Assembly (NCBI GenBank): GCA_950022655.1
Contig: OX465580.1
Coordinates: 128,310,099 to 128,374,098 of the forward strand
Reading direction: 5' to 3'
DNA: 64,000 nucleotides
From: Alentia gelatinosa
Taxonomy: Eukaryota; Annelida; Polychaeta; Phyllodocida; Polynoidae
The position numbers and the translations under genes are program-made. Of the stretch, positions 10,148-20,965 are shown in pieces. Numbering within the stretch: position 1 is the first letter of the stretch; each line of letters opens with the position of its first letter. The notes beneath the pieces are model-generated. The model was given only the letters and a program-made list of their open reading frames with translations, had not been told where the DNA came from and did no database searches.

Positions 10148-10333
10148 AGGCCAGTTCACACTGTGCGACTGGGGTTGGTGGGGGTGGGGGTGGGGTGGGG
10201 GGGGGGAGGGGTTGGGGGGTTGGTGGAGGTTTGCGAGCCGGTACCTTGTGCCCTGCGTTCCTTGCGCTTCGTTGCCTTGCGACTGGCGGTACCGGCTCTC
10301 AAGCCTCCCAAGTCGCACAGTGTAAACTGGCCT
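10148..10333 (+). mobile_element. TT6 inverted-repeat element
   Basis: About 186 bp with ends AGGCCAGTTCACACTGTGCG and the complement (CGCACAGTGTAAACTGGCCT), TTA on the left and CAA on the right. The interior holds a G-rich run and the inner palindrome GAGCCGGTACC...GGTACCGGCTC. Related TT6 end words also occur at 10049-10066. Confidence 0.75.
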
Positions 10334-11138
10334 CAAGAGAGAAAATAGTGGGGAGGCGAAAAAGAGTGAGGATGAATTCGTCAAGCGGGTGGGTGTCTTT
10401 TGGGTTACTTAGCATAAATGGATGGTGAATGAATCACTCTCCTCCCAGATCTTTCGCGGCGCTAGTGCTGACTAATCTCTGCCCAACCCAAAGCTTGTTC
10501 CCTGAGTATACACTAAAGACAGGGGAGACCAGCGAACATTTCAGATTCAAAACAAGGCAACTGTCATGTGTTAAAAACAAGTCAACCAACTCACATATCA
10601 TGATTATGGAAATATGGGAATTGTTAATGGAGCTTCACAGACAATCTGGTTGTATCTTTTTCAGACTTTCAGGGGAGGGGTTGGGGGGTTGGTGGAGGTT
10701 TGCGAGCCGGTACCTTGTGCCCTGCGTTCCTTGCGCTTCGTAGCCTTGCGACTGGCGGTACCGGCTCTCAAGCCTCCCAAGTCGCAGAGTGTAAACTGGC
10801 CTCAAGAGAGAAAATAGTGGGGAGGCGAAAAAGAGTGAGGATGAATTCGTCTAGCGGGTGGGTGTCTTTTGGGTTACTTAGCATAAATGAATGGTGAATG
10901 AATCACTCTCCTCCCAGATCTTTCGCGGCCCTAGTGCTGACTTATCTCTGCCCAACCCAAAGCTTGTTCCCTGAGTATACATTAAAGACAGGGGAGACCA
11001 GCGAACATTTCAGATTCATAACAAGGCAACTGTCATAAGTTAGATACAAGTCAACCAACTCACATATCATGATTATGGAAATATGGGAATTATTAATGGA
11101 GCTTCACAGACTATCCAGTTGTATCTTTTTCAGACTTA
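10199..11138. repeat. 469-bp direct duplication
   Basis: Positions from about 10199 repeat with an offset of 469 bp (for example GAGGGGTTGGGGGGTTGG at 10206 and 10675) and continue to TTTTTCAGACTT at about 10669 and 11138. The unit includes the right half of TT6, GAATTCGTC and ACTCTCCTCCCAGATCTTTC. Few differences are seen, so the duplication looks young. Confidence 0.88.
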
Positions 11139-11480
11139 AACCATTTTATAATATGAATCCACAGATGATTAGACTGCCCCATCAAGTGAGCACATGTGTT
11201 ATGTTTACAAACAAAACCCTGCAACACATAAAGTGCCTCCCACTGAAGAAAGTAATCCCTAGGGCTATGCCTGATTTGATATAACAAATAACAGAAATGA
11301 GTGTATATCATTTACCATATAAATATGTACATCTCTATTTACAAGTAAACCACAAAATACTCCCTAAAGCTCTAAGAATTTAGGATATTTTAAAAACTGG
11401 CGTATGGACTAGATTTGGGCCCAAACAGGCAGGTTGGGACAGTGATATAAGCGGCCACAGGAAGTAGAGCGCACGATCTC
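10430..11480 (+). repeat. Dispersed 1-kb repeat, copy 1
   Basis: Segments such as CACATATCATGATTATGG, GCTTCACAGAC, CCATTTTATAATATGAATCC, AGTGAGCACATGTGTTATGT and AGCGGCCACAGGAAGTAGAG reappear in the same order, reverse-complemented, at about 58480-59190. Its 5' part lies within the duplicated 469-bp unit. No protein similarity is recognised; an old retroposon or non-autonomous element is likely. Confidence 0.75.
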
Positions 11481-12131
11481 TGTTAGGAGAGTGTGAATGA
11501 ATATTAGAACGCAAGTAGTATAGAATTGACACTTTGAAGGTGGCACATTTAGATTGCCTCAGCGGATGCCCGACAAACAGGTAGTGATCGCAAACACATC
11601 TCAAATGATTAACCAGATATTGAAAGCATATTATACGGAGGAAGCGGCCCCTATTGTGTCCCAGGCTTTAGGCAAAGACAACACCTATTGTCTAGGTAGT
11701 TACGTTTTTCACACCTGTCATCTACTTAGTGGTTTTACTGCAGATCCCAGCGACCGTTAATGAGAAGGTGTTCATACATTGTAATATCTCAAAACACAAT
11801 TCATGAAGTGAAGTTCAATATATAGGTTTACCTACTAAAAAAACATGCATCAGGGAGTTGGTATCAGTTATTTCCGTATTATGAGCAGAGAACAAAACAG
11901 AAAGAATAAAGAATTAGAGTGAAAAAAACACACATAATAGGTTCACATATATTGAAGTGCATTATCAATTAACGCCAAAAGATGTCCAAAATACGGACTA
12001 GAGACACCAGGGTGTTAGAATGGAGCTACCTAGAATAAATATGTCTGGCACTAAGTAGTAGTAGGATTCACTACTGGTCCACAGCTTATAGTGCCACGTA
12101 TATTAAATGGGATTCCCACGTAGAGATTAAT
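11481..12131. other. Unassigned DNA
   Basis: About 650 bp of AT-rich sequence. The short open frame at 11554-11760 has no recognised domain and I do not call it a gene. Confidence 0.4.
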
Positions 12132-12412
12132 TTATCCTACCCCTCATATAAATCCCCATAGACTTAACATGGTGTGACTGTATGCCACGGTTATGGCATA
12201 AAATATTTATATGCCACTGGTAACATATGAAGTTAAAAATATGTAACAGGGTAGGATAAAATCTAAACATCACTCAATTTCATATAATTGTTTACATGCC
12301 ATTCGTTGTCTTCTGCTACAAATATCACTCAGCTCTGCTTCGTGATATCATTCCGCGAAGACAACTCATGCCATATAAACAATCATATGAAATTTCGTGA
12401 TGTTTCATGATA
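12132..12412 (-). mobile_element. HP1 element (tail then hairpin)
   Basis: The tail begins TTATCCTACCCC and closes with the inverted word GGGTAGGATAA at about 12250-12259, containing CATAGACTTAACATGG and the repeated word TGGCATA. A hairpin of about 135 bp follows, with arms CATCACTCAATTTCATAT and its near complement. The hairpin tip, read on the minus strand, is CACGAAGCAGAGCTGAGTG. Non-coding. Confidence 0.85.
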
Positions 12413-12518
12413 GTACCTAGAACGGGTGTACTTCACATCTCTTCCCCAGACTCATGTAATTCTGCTGTAGTACAAACGTCTCAGCGCAGGGTGCCATTTT
12501 AATAATCTCATGGATAAT

Positions 12519-12799
12519 ATCATGAAACATCACGAAATTTCATATGATTGTTTATATGACATGAGTTGTCTTCGCGGAATGATATCACGAAGCGGAGCTG
12601 AGTGATATCTGTAGCAGAAGACAACGAATGGCATGTAAACAATTATATGAAATTAAGTGATGTTTAGATTTTATTCTACCCTGTCATGCGTTTTTTACTT
12701 CATATGTCAAGAGTGGCATATACATATTTTATGGCATAACCGTGGCATACAGGCCCACCATGTTAAGTCTATGGAGGTTTATATGCGGGGTAGGATAAA
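12519..12799 (+). mobile_element. HP1 element (hairpin then tail)
   Basis: The hairpin has arms CATCACGAAATTTCATATG and its near complement, tip CACGAAGCGGAGCTGAGTG. The tail runs from ATTCTACCCTG to GGGGTAGGATAAA. It is inverted relative to the copy at 12132-12412, with a spacer of about 106 bp, so the pair forms a larger inverted repeat. Confidence 0.87.
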
Positions 12800-12859
12800 T
12801 GGCGTGATCCTACTTGCTGGCTACCTATGTTCTAGGTGAGATACTTCGTCAGCGGCTCA

Positions 12860-13083
12860 GCGGTGGGTGCTTCTGTCTCACCAAAATTTAAAATGAAATC
12901 TCTTGAGATTCTGTACCTCTTTGGGGGTAATTATCACCAACAATTGGAGGGAGAAAAACTGATCCCAGGGAAATGGACAATTCAGACAAGGAGAATGTGT
13001 TGTAGTACAGAATCTCAGCAGGATTTCTCTCGGGCACACGCCCTGTGAATTAGGTGAATCCCCTCATGTGAATTCCACTTTAA
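12860..13083 (-). mobile_element. TT2 element, partial copy
   Basis: It contains AGAATCTCAGCAGGATTTC and ends GTGAATTCCACTTTAAA, matching one half of TT2. The opposite end is missing near 12860. Confidence 0.65.
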
Positions 13084-13245
13084 ACCCATTACCTCTTAAT
13101 GAGTATTCATATAACACAATCCTTTTCACAGAGCCATTTGGTTGATCTTCTATTAATTACATAAACGTGCTTCTAACAGTGAGGAATACATCAGGGCGTC
13201 TTCCTACGTCCAATAGATTAAAGACGTTATCTCTAAAACAGCCTA

Positions 13246-13797
13246 CCGTAAAACCCCGGTTGTAAGCCGCCACGCACTTCAGCAAAATGCTCTAAGCCGA
13301 TTATGTGGGTATTTCAACTTAAGGAAAATCCCGGTTATAAGCCTATCTCCAACTTTGGGGGTCCTTATCCTCATTCCCCCAATAACCCCCCCCCCCCCCG
13401 ACCCTTACAACTTTTTTGATAGAATTTTCAGTTTCAATTAACTTTTGTATCAATATAGGATATCACATGGTATCTGAATGATTCACTTGTATATGAAGGT
13501 GAACGAGGCTAAGCAGAGACTCTTTAACCAACCAAGTTTTATCCAACCACGGAGAAATACAAGACCTCCATTGGAACGAAGAAATTACGCGAAATGTGGA
13601 AAAAAGAATTGACAATTGTATATCTCTGTTTTTGGTACTTCATGATTTGTACTGATTTTGGGGATTTTCAAAAATCAATTTTTGAAAGAAAAAAAAAACG
13701 GTTATAAGCCTACCCCCGGCTTTGGCAAAAATCCATATGCCGATTTTTTTTCTCAGAAATCTCTGAACAAAATCGGCTTATAAGCGGGATTTTACGG
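13246..13797. mobile_element. TA1 inverted-repeat element
   Basis: 552 bp with ends CCGTAAAACCCCGGTTGTAA and TAAGCGGGATTTTACGG, flanked by TA on both sides (13244-13245, 13798-13799). The words GTAAAACCCCG and GGCTTATAAGC are typical of TA-target pogo/Tc1-mariner-like non-autonomous elements (family knowledge; assignment is inference). It contains a poly-C run at about 13388-13399. Non-coding. Confidence 0.82.
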
Positions 13798-13799
13798 TA

Positions 13800-14133
13800 C
13801 ATCTAGGAGTCCGATAAGGTTTAATGAGATAAGGGATTTTAATAAATGCTGCATCCCATCAGACGAAAATTGGATACACTCTCACCGCGTGATTCATTCT
13901 CTGAGTCTGGTTTGAAGTTGGGAGGTTGCTGTTTGGGAAGCAGCCAGCAGCATGATTGGGTCATATCCCTGAAAGGGGTGAATCAGTCCACGTGAAATTG
14001 AAATTCACTGAACTCTGAAGTCGTTAGATCTACAGTTACATCACGTAAGAGCAGCCTCATTGTTCTCCGCCACACATGTAAATGAGCCGTCCTGAAGGAG
14101 GAGATACTCAAATGATGGACTATAGAGGAATCT
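13800..14133. other. Unassigned DNA
   Basis: No supported gene or repeat. Confidence 0.4.
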
Positions 14134-14165
14134 TATAAAAGTTTGGGTTCGAAACCCCTACTTCA
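14134..14165 (+). other. Pol III B-box-like word
   Basis: GGGTTCGAAACCCC looks like a tRNA T-arm and B box. No acceptable A box, anticodon arm or acceptor stem is visible upstream, so this is at most a remnant of a tRNA-derived SINE and may be chance. Confidence 0.25.
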
Positions 14166-14526
14166 TTCGTTTTAGTAGAGGAGCAAATGACCCAAAAATA
14201 ATGGGTCACAATGACACCCGAGAGTCTCCTGGCTGAAACTTGCCATGTTGGTCAATTTTTTAATTTTTTTTTATACTGTTTATTGGACGCAATTCAACAT
14301 ACAATGTTGGTTTTCAATCGCGACCACCTCTATGTCAGAATATTTTCTAAGTCTTACACAATTTCTCAATCATAAGAATTATGACCTCAGAATCTGAATC
14401 TGATGCTCATTTGTTCCACAAAGTGTAGCATCATGCTCGCGTCCATGGTAACAGAAGGAAAACATATTTTGATAATTACTGATGTATATTGTGATCCCTT
14501 TTTAAGGGCCTTTTGGGCACTTTGCT

Positions 14527-14795
14527 CCCCTACTATTTGAATCGCGTAGTAATTCACAAGGCCAAGCTGCGTGAATTACGTAGCGATTCAAACGAGATGG
14601 GATCGACCTCTGACCCTGAACTTGAATGGGTTACTGAATTCATCTCACCCTTTACATTGACTAATGGGCTAACATTTGTGACAAATGGGCTAACATTTGT
14701 GACATAATACCCCATTGAGTATCTAAAAAAAATACTTAACGGGTGTTAGATACCAATGTTAAGTCTATGGGGAAAAATACCAGGGGTGAGATAAA
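14527..14795 (+). mobile_element. HP5 element
   Basis: The hairpin has arms TATTTGAATCGCGTAGTAAT and the near complement, tip CACAAGGCCAAGCTGCGTG. The tail runs from TTCATCTCACCC to GGGGTGAGATAAA with CAATGTTAAGTCTATGG near its far end. The phrase GGGCTAACATTTGTGACA is tandemly duplicated in this copy. Non-coding. Confidence 0.82.
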
Positions 14796-14811
14796 GGACA
14801 AAACTCAAACA

Positions 14812-15518
14812 AGCAATTTATACACAATATTAACATGATTTCTATCTGAGTGACCGTATTCTCCGCGTAGTTGACGCGAAGTTAAACTCCCAGCGATAGC
14901 GATACAAGGAGAATACGGCCACACAGATCGAAATCATGGTAATATTGTATTTATCACCCACCTAGTGCGGAGTCTCCATGCTAAGCTTATGGAGCTTACA
15001 GATCTCTACTGAGTAGAATACGGACCTCCGGAAGCTTTTTGGCCACCTGACGGGCATTATAGGAACTAATTCATACAAACAAAGCATGGTGCTAGGGTCG
15101 ATTTTCTAATTATATACACGATTTTTTTCCTGATAATTACTTGAAAGGCGAGTAATAAATACAATATTACCATGATTTCGATCTTGTAGTTGACACTACG
15201 AAATACTCCTCGTTATCGCTCTAAGTATTACTATGCGTCAACTACGCGGAGAATACGGCCACTCAGATCGAAATCATGGTAAGATTGTGTATTTATAACT
15301 CACCTTTCGACTAATTATTAGGGAAACATATCTTGTTAATAATTAAAAATTCGATGTAAGCGCTGTGCATTGTTCATATAAATAGTTTCCACAATGCCAG
15401 TCAGGTGGCCGAAAAAGCCGTATTCTCCTAGTAAATACGGCTTTCCTTAGTTTACTTAGTAGCGATCTGGAGGCTCCATAGGCTTAGTATGGAGACTCCG
15501 TATCAGGTGGGTAATAAA
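14812..15518. mobile_element. HP7 composite: hairpin, tail, hairpin, tail
   Basis: A hairpin (about 14812-14946) abuts a tail whose ends are TTATCACCCACCT and GGCGAGTAATAAA. A second hairpin (about 15154-15290) follows, then a second tail from TTATAACTCACC to AGGTGGGTAATAAA. The two tails are inverted relative to each other around the second hairpin, giving a 571-bp foldback (14948-15518). CTCCATAGGCTTAGTATGG and its relative CCATGCTAAGCTTATGGAG mark both outer ends. Confidence 0.78.
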
Positions 15519-15667
15519 TGACAAGATGTACAAACTAAACGGACAATTAATCATTTATGCCAGGACAGTTTTTCTGTGGAATAGATGTCTTTTCAGATGC
15601 ACCTACAGTTTGGTAACTTCTGGATAATCTGTGTAACATACACTGCACCGTCATCGTGTTAACAGAG

Positions 15668-15770
15668 ATAGAATCAAGCTCTGATAGAAAAACTTGAATA
15701 GGTTTCTGAATATATCTCACCCCTCACATTGACTAATTGGCTAACATTTGTGACATAATCTGCACTATGT
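15668..15770 (+). mobile_element. HP5 element, fragment
   Basis: It matches the HP5 tail start (CAAGCTCTGATAGAAA, TATCTCACCCCTCACATT, GCTAACATTTGTGACATAAT). Both hairpin and far end are missing. Confidence 0.65.
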
Positions 15771-15817
15771 GTTTGTCCGAAATTAAGTCCATCCCCTGAC
15801 CTTTTGCCCTCTTATGG

Positions 15818-15922
15818 AGCGTTTCCACCTGGCGATTATGACCATCGATTATGACATTTAGCCCCGCCGACCGATTAGGTGATACTTTATGAGCAATAAT
15901 CACCAGGTGGAAATAAAAATGG
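15818..15922. mobile_element. TT10 short inverted-repeat element
   Basis: About 105 bp with ends GAGCGTTTCCACCTGGCGAT and the near complement ATCACCAGGTGGAAAT. A related right end with the same downstream words lies at 53715-53800. Boundary and target duplication are uncertain. Confidence 0.55.
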
Positions 15923-15945
15923 TCAACGACTCTCCTCTCCAATAT

Positions 15946-16215
15946 TATCATGAAATTTCATATGGTTGTTTATATGGCATGAGTTGTCTTCACGGAATGA
16001 TATCACGAAGCGGAGCTGAGTGATATCTGTAGCGGAAGACAACGAATGGCATGTAAACAATCATATGAAATTGATTGATGTTTAGATTTTATCCTACCCT
16101 CTCACATGTTTTTAACTCCATATGTCACCAGTGGCATATAAATATTTTATGGCATAACCGTGGCATACAGGCCCACCATGTTAAGTCTATGGAGATTTAT
16201 ATGAGGAGTAGGATA
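15946..16215 (+). mobile_element. HP1 element
   Basis: The hairpin tip CACGAAGCGGAGCTGAGTG is identical to that of 12519-12799. The tail runs from TTATCCTACCC to GGAGTAGGATAA and keeps GGCATAACCGTGGCATAC and CATGTTAAGTCTATGGAG. Non-coding. Confidence 0.86.
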
Positions 16216-16734
16216 ATAGGTAATATAGCACCACAATATTGAGCCATCTGATACCAATCTAACCCTACCTCCTTCCCCCCCGCATGACCCTTCTGAGTCG
16301 CGCGCTACCAAAAATACCTGGAAATGACACAAAACTGTTCCTAGCAATGATATCTCACATAGCAGTCGTTCTTATATCTTTACCAATTGCAATATAAGAA
16401 TGAATGACAATAGTGGCCCTTGTCAGAACAGCAAGACCTACAGGAGAATGTTTCGTTCTGACAGTATGGACCAGGACTTGATAAAACGTCATGTTTTTCA
16501 ACTGTTGGGTTTTATACCTGTCATTACTCCTAATGTTCATGGTTATTTGAAGTAACATATATGCTTGGACAGTATTTCTACTGTAACTCTTTCAAGACTT
16601 TCTCCTTGGTTTACTTCCTACTTTCCTGTCCCTGGCTAGCCTCCGATCACATTCCTTGCTTAATCTAAGCATAAATACCTCATGTAGAAGTCTACTTGAA
16701 AAAATAGTGAATACTGTCGCAGGCCAATACTGCC
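16216..16734. other. Unassigned DNA
   Basis: About 520 bp without a supported gene or repeat. Two short open frames on the minus strand have no recognisable features. Confidence 0.4.
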
Positions 16735-17480
16735 TCCCATAGTGCAAACTGCTCAGTTTGAAGCTAGGCTTACGCTTGCTGCCGCCAGAGATGCCGCTAG
16801 GGGTTGGCTGACCAGCCCTGTTACCGGCGTATTGTGGTCAGATCTTTGGGACACGCTGGGTACAATCGCCGGGCAAGGAACAAGCGACAGGGCGTTTTCA
16901 AGGCGTAGACTGGTACCCTGCCAGATAAGCAATAGGGCAAGTAAGGCCCAGCGAGAGCAACATGTGATCGACCTAGAACTTTCACTGGTACCCTGCCGAT
17001 TTATAATGGCAAGGAGAACCAGCACAACCTTTCTCCCTCACGATGTTCCCAAAATAACTAGTACTTGTCTATAAAGCACCATGATACAGAATGAAGTAAT
17101 ATCAACATTTCAAAAGATACTAGAACGTTTAAATGTGAAAATACATAACAGTTTTACCCACGCCCCCGAGTGAGTAAACCAGCGTAAAAATGGCGTCTGG
17201 TTCCCAAGATGCACCAGAAAATGGTGAGTGTTACCCATAATGCACAAAAAAATGGCGGGCGTTACCTAGCCTTATATGGGAGTGAGCACATAGGCCAGGC
17301 TTCCAGGCTAAGCTTGAACCATACGTTTGCTGCCGCCAGATATGCCGCTAGGGGGTTGGCTGGCCAGCCTTGTTACCAGCGTGTCGTGGTCAGATCTTTG
17401 GGACACGCTGGGTACAATCGGCGGGCAGGGAACCAGCGACAAGCCGGGTTCAAGGCGAGGCTTGAACGGAACGCCGCCGG
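16735..17480. repeat. Dispersed repeat with internal duplication, copy 1
   Basis: A block with TTTGCTGCCGCCAGA-type sequence, GCCGCTAGGGGGTTGGCTGG and GTCAGATCTTTGGGACACGC occurs at about 16768-16905 and again at about 17325-17460. The intervening part (CCAGCACAACCTTTCTCCC, ACTAGTACTTGTCTATAA) matches about 54650-54840, and AAAATGGCGGGCGTTACCT has a relative at 55260-55290. The 110-codon open frame at 16742 is inside this repeat and is not called a gene. Confidence 0.7.
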
Positions 17481-18493
17481 TTAAATGTCGTCTGCCAAAC
17501 TCCCTGATGGCGTCCGCGCCCACTGAGTCTGCGCTGTAAGGAGGACGGGTCAGAGGTCGGGGCCGCTGCCTTTTGAAGAGGAGAATATTTCATTGTCAGA
17601 GGCATTTGCGCACTTTCGATGGCTGTCGTCTGGCTTTTTGTAGCTGGACGACTCGGAGAGGCAAAAACCACGATAACCAAAGCACAAGCAGACCATAGAG
17701 GCCTTGGTTGTAGAAGGACGTCCATTTGCAGGCTGGCAGTTTGCTGGTATTAATGGGGAAGTGTTGGCAACAGTTAAATGAACAAGGGTCGTTTCATGAC
17801 AATTATACTCAGTCAACTGCAATAGAGGCTTTAACGACGTCCTTTCCGTCCTCTAACCGTTGAAGCAATGGCAGGTTATATTTCACCACTGGACATACTC
17901 GAGTTAAAGCCCCGTTCACACTATACTATATACCTACAAACAAAAGTGCCTTTATATAAGACAACATTTATCAAATCCTCTGTCTAGTCATGTCGTCGTG
18001 TTTTACTATTGATTTCTAAACTCGATGCTCACAGCTACATGTATCAATCTCCAAGTTAGTCCTAGAGTGGTGGAAACTTACTGTACTATACACCTATACC
18101 TCAAAATACTCCAAATACCAACCTCTGCTATGCAAATGGTAGCTGAGACGTACCACCATACTGTGCCGGTATGGCGCCATACCAGCTTACTTTGAAAGCT
18201 CGATCTCATTGATTAAGAAAATCAAGTGACCTATTTATGGCGTGATCAGAATTCAGACAAAAAAAATCAAACAGGAAATTAATAGATGATATTATGAGAA
18301 TATTAATACCAAAGAAATTGATTTTAAAACAGTTTAAATTTTATTTACGAAATCGCGGCTATGAACATCGTGTGTGGTGTGTAGCAGAAAACAACTTCCG
18401 CCCTCCCAAGCGAGTTTGATTTCCGTTTCGAAGTCGACTTATTTTGGTAAGTTTTTGAATATTTACAGATATTTAGAGGTGTATAGTACAAGT
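17481..18493. other. Unassigned DNA
   Basis: About 1 kb without a supported gene. A stretch around 18110-18210 (CCAAATACCAACCTCTGCTA, TTACTTTGAA) loosely resembles 58215-58310, suggesting an old dispersed repeat. Confidence 0.4.
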
Positions 18494-18636
18494 GAAACTT
18501 GTTAACCTAATCGGGACGGCTTATCGTACCTTGTTACTATCGGTATAATTATCGCATTCGCTCTGTGAGCTCATGCGATAATTACACCGATAGTAACGCG
18601 GTACGATAAGCCGTCCCGATTAGGTTAACTAGTTTC
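18494..18636. repeat. 143-bp near-perfect palindrome
   Basis: Arms start GAAACTTGTTAACCTAATC and end GATTAGGTTAACTAGTTTC. They remain complementary through CGGGACGGCTTATCGTACC and ATCGGT to a small central loop near 18565. It is probably a foldback element or a solitary hairpin of the HP type; no tail is recognised. Confidence 0.88.
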
Positions 18637-19001
18637 CCTAAAGTACTATATCATTTAAATTAACTTGTACCAGTTTAGAGGTGATGGTGTTGTATAGCTG
18701 ATAAGGTACATAAAGCTAATGGAAAGGCCCACGTGAAGAAAATTAGCCTCTTGTAAGGCTGACACGTTTTTGGCCACTTTATATGATGCAACAGCAAATG
18801 TACTACCTGTGATAAAACTGTTACTATACACAAAAGCATCAAAGAAAGTTTTGGAGGTCTTGCGACTAGCGATACCTGCCATGCTACTAGCAGTACCTAG
18901 CTTGTGCGTATCTCCGGTACTTCTATTTTCAAGTATGAACGGTTATATCTGTGAACCACTGCCCCTCACCGAGAAGTCATGCGACTAGTAGGGTAGAGTT
19001 A
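18637..19001. other. Unassigned DNA
   Basis: No supported gene. Words such as TGCGACTAGCGATACC recall the small hairpins at 20862-20965. Confidence 0.35.
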
Positions 19002-19308
19002 AGGCCCGTTTCCATTGGCCGACGAAGATTGCTTAGACCTTTTGAGTTACACAGAATGTCTGTCGGTGGTGCCACTGACTGTGCGTCGGTATAGAAAAAT
19101 CGCTGAGGGTAGTAGATTTCACTCAGTGACCAAGCTTTCACTCAGTGGTGGGTGGTGCCACATTGCATAATCTTAGCAGAAAAAGACGTGGGGCATTTCA
19201 CTATCTTGGTTGTTTCCATTGACCGATATTGGGTCCACAGTGCCAAAAGTCCCTCGGTGGTTCCTGACTGTAGATCGGTGACGGGAAATCGGCCAATGGA
19301 AACGGCCC
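19002..19308. mobile_element. TT8 inverted-repeat element
   Basis: 307 bp with ends AGGCCCGTTTCCATTGGCC and GGCCAATGGAAACGGCCC, flanked by TTA (18999-19001 and 19309-19311). The interior repeats CACTCAGTG and GATCGGTGAC-like words. Non-coding. Confidence 0.8.
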
Positions 19309-19373
19309 TTATACCGCTACATATTGTCGCTGACTTGCAGTAACAAACCTCTATCTGCACTGAGCTATGACAT

Positions 19374-19722
19374 GGGGGTTGGTCGGGTTAAATCACTTAC
19401 GGTATCTGCTGTGTGCACCTCGAACCAAATACTTTTTTCCATCTAAGTTCTGAAAGCCGCTCTTCCTACTAGGAAACATTATTAGCCTAACGAATTGCTA
19501 ATGAAAACTAGATTTACGTTCATTATATTTTCAAAAATATACACGAAAAGAAATATGAAAAAGTTAAATTGGGTTCGAGAGTAAAAATGACTCATTCTCA
19601 AAGCAGTACAGACAATCTGCGTGGAGAGTGACAAACACTTACAGCTACTGGTTAAAGGTGGCCACGGATTTAACCCGACCAGAGCTAACGCAGTGTAGCT
19701 CTGGCGGCCAGTGTAGTTTGAT
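19374..19722. repeat. Segment bounded by inverted 15-mers, with a dispersed 45-bp motif
   Basis: TGGTCGGGTTAAATC (19379-19393) and its exact complement GATTTAACCCGACCA (19668-19682) bracket about 290 bp. The same 15-mer recurs at about 52174-52188. The following block AGAGCTAACGCAGTGTAGCT reappears, slightly diverged, at about 41925-41962. The repeat is real; the element type is unknown. Confidence 0.6.
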
Positions 19723-19771
19723 ACCCAAATCGCACGAGACGAGGTACCGCTAGTCGCAACGGGGCGTACCT

Positions 19772-20326
19772 GGGCCCCGTTGCTCCTGTTTTTGTGGTAT
19801 CGCTAGCTATAATCGGATCGCAATTTTATTTTTACGATTACTTTAACCATCCGATTAAAAAAGCGTTGCTCCTGTTATATCGGATCGTATCCCTATATTC
19901 CCACGGTTTTGCGATGCGAAAGCGATACAACAATTCAGGGGCATATATTGAATGAGACAGGGGAAGATTCATTAGTTTTTTTAATTAAATACAGATGGCA
20001 CCAGAGTTAAAACTGATCTGACACCTGTTGGTGTGAATCGCCATTTTCTATAGGTAGAAGAACAAGGGGCGGGGGATCGTAGTGCCACCACCCATCGTTA
20101 TTCAGAATTTCAGACAAGGCAATCTCTAACCAAAGTAATGCGATCCGCAGACGATCCGCACTGGTGTGAGGGTCCGCGTAAAAGTATCGCTAAAAGCCGT
20201 ATTTTATGCGGCGATGCGCCTATGCGATTACGACACGATCCGCAAAATTTCAGGAGCAACGTTTAGGCCCTCGGATCGCTATTCTGCGATCCGCAACTCT
20301 GTCGTAATCCTGGAGCAACGGGGCCC
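19772..20326. mobile_element. FB2 inverted-repeat element, long copy
   Basis: About 555 bp with ends GGGCCCCGTTGCTCCTG and CTGGAGCAACGGGGCCC. The interior contains many ATCGGATCG, GCGATCCGC and GCGATACAA words, often inverted, so the single strand could fold extensively. Non-coding. Confidence 0.8.
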
Positions 20327-20330
20327 AGGC

Positions 20331-20578
20331 GGTCGTTGCTCCACGTTTTGCGGATCGCAGAATAGCGATCCGAAAGTGTTGATGCAGATTTTTTGCGGAT
20401 CGCATCACACCTATGTTGCTATGTATATCCAATTGAAAACCTAATGAACCTGTAACCTATGACACTGAAAATGCGCTGTTGTAAAATATAGCGATACAAC
20501 CTGAACTTAACGATACGACACGACACGATCCGATATTACCTGAGCAACGCTTTTCCCACATTTCTAGGAGCAACGACC
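20331..20578. mobile_element. FB2 inverted-repeat element, short copy
   Basis: About 248 bp with ends GGTCGTTGCTCCACGTTTTG and AGGAGCAACGACC, separated from the longer copy by only a few bases. A truncated relative is at 24011-24182, sharing GCGGATC-CAGAATAGCGATCCG words. Confidence 0.8.
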
Positions 20579-20609
20579 CCCTGGGAGCTGTTTCAAAACG
20601 TGGGTTTTA

Positions 20610-20844
20610 AAATGGGATTCACACGTTGGGATTCATGTACCTCATAGGGTGTATTTCTAAGACGAATCCTGCTGAGATTCTGTACTCGAACACAATTTCT
20701 GCGTCTAAATTATAAGGGTTCATTTCCCTGAGTCATGTTTTCCTCCCAGTAATTGTCAAAGACATTTCCCCCTAAAAAGGAACAAAATCGCATGAGATTT
20801 TGAGCCCTGTTAGGTACATGAATCCCATCGTGTGAATCCCATTT
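20610..20844. mobile_element. TT2 element, short form
   Basis: About 235 bp with ends AAATGGGATTCACACG and CGTGTGAATCCCATTT, flanked by TTA on the left and TAA on the right. The second inner end pair, GGGATTCATGTACCTCA and its complement, matches the nested short form at 29894-30118. Confidence 0.82.
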
Positions 20845-20861
20845 TAAGTCTATGGTTTTGG

Positions 20862-20965
20862 TAGGTACCCGGTACGCCTAGTTGCCGACTAGCGGGAAGC
20901 GCACCGTTCAAACTGTGCGCTAGTCGCTGACAGGTACCGCTAGTCACTGACTGAGGTACGCCTGT
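20862..20965. repeat. Cluster of small overlapping palindromes
   Basis: GCGCACCGTTCAAACTGTGCGC forms a compact hairpin, with GGTACCGCTAGTC and GGTACGCCTAGTTG words around it. The words recall the centre of TT6. Probably a decayed TT6-like element. Confidence 0.5.

Noticed and set aside
14090..14170. tRNA gene
   Set aside because: Only a B-box-like T-arm is present. Acceptor stem, D-arm and anticodon arm cannot be formed convincingly.
16742..17074. 110-codon open frame
   Set aside because: Inside a dispersed repeat with a second diverged copy in the next kilobase; no domain and not conserved as a frame.
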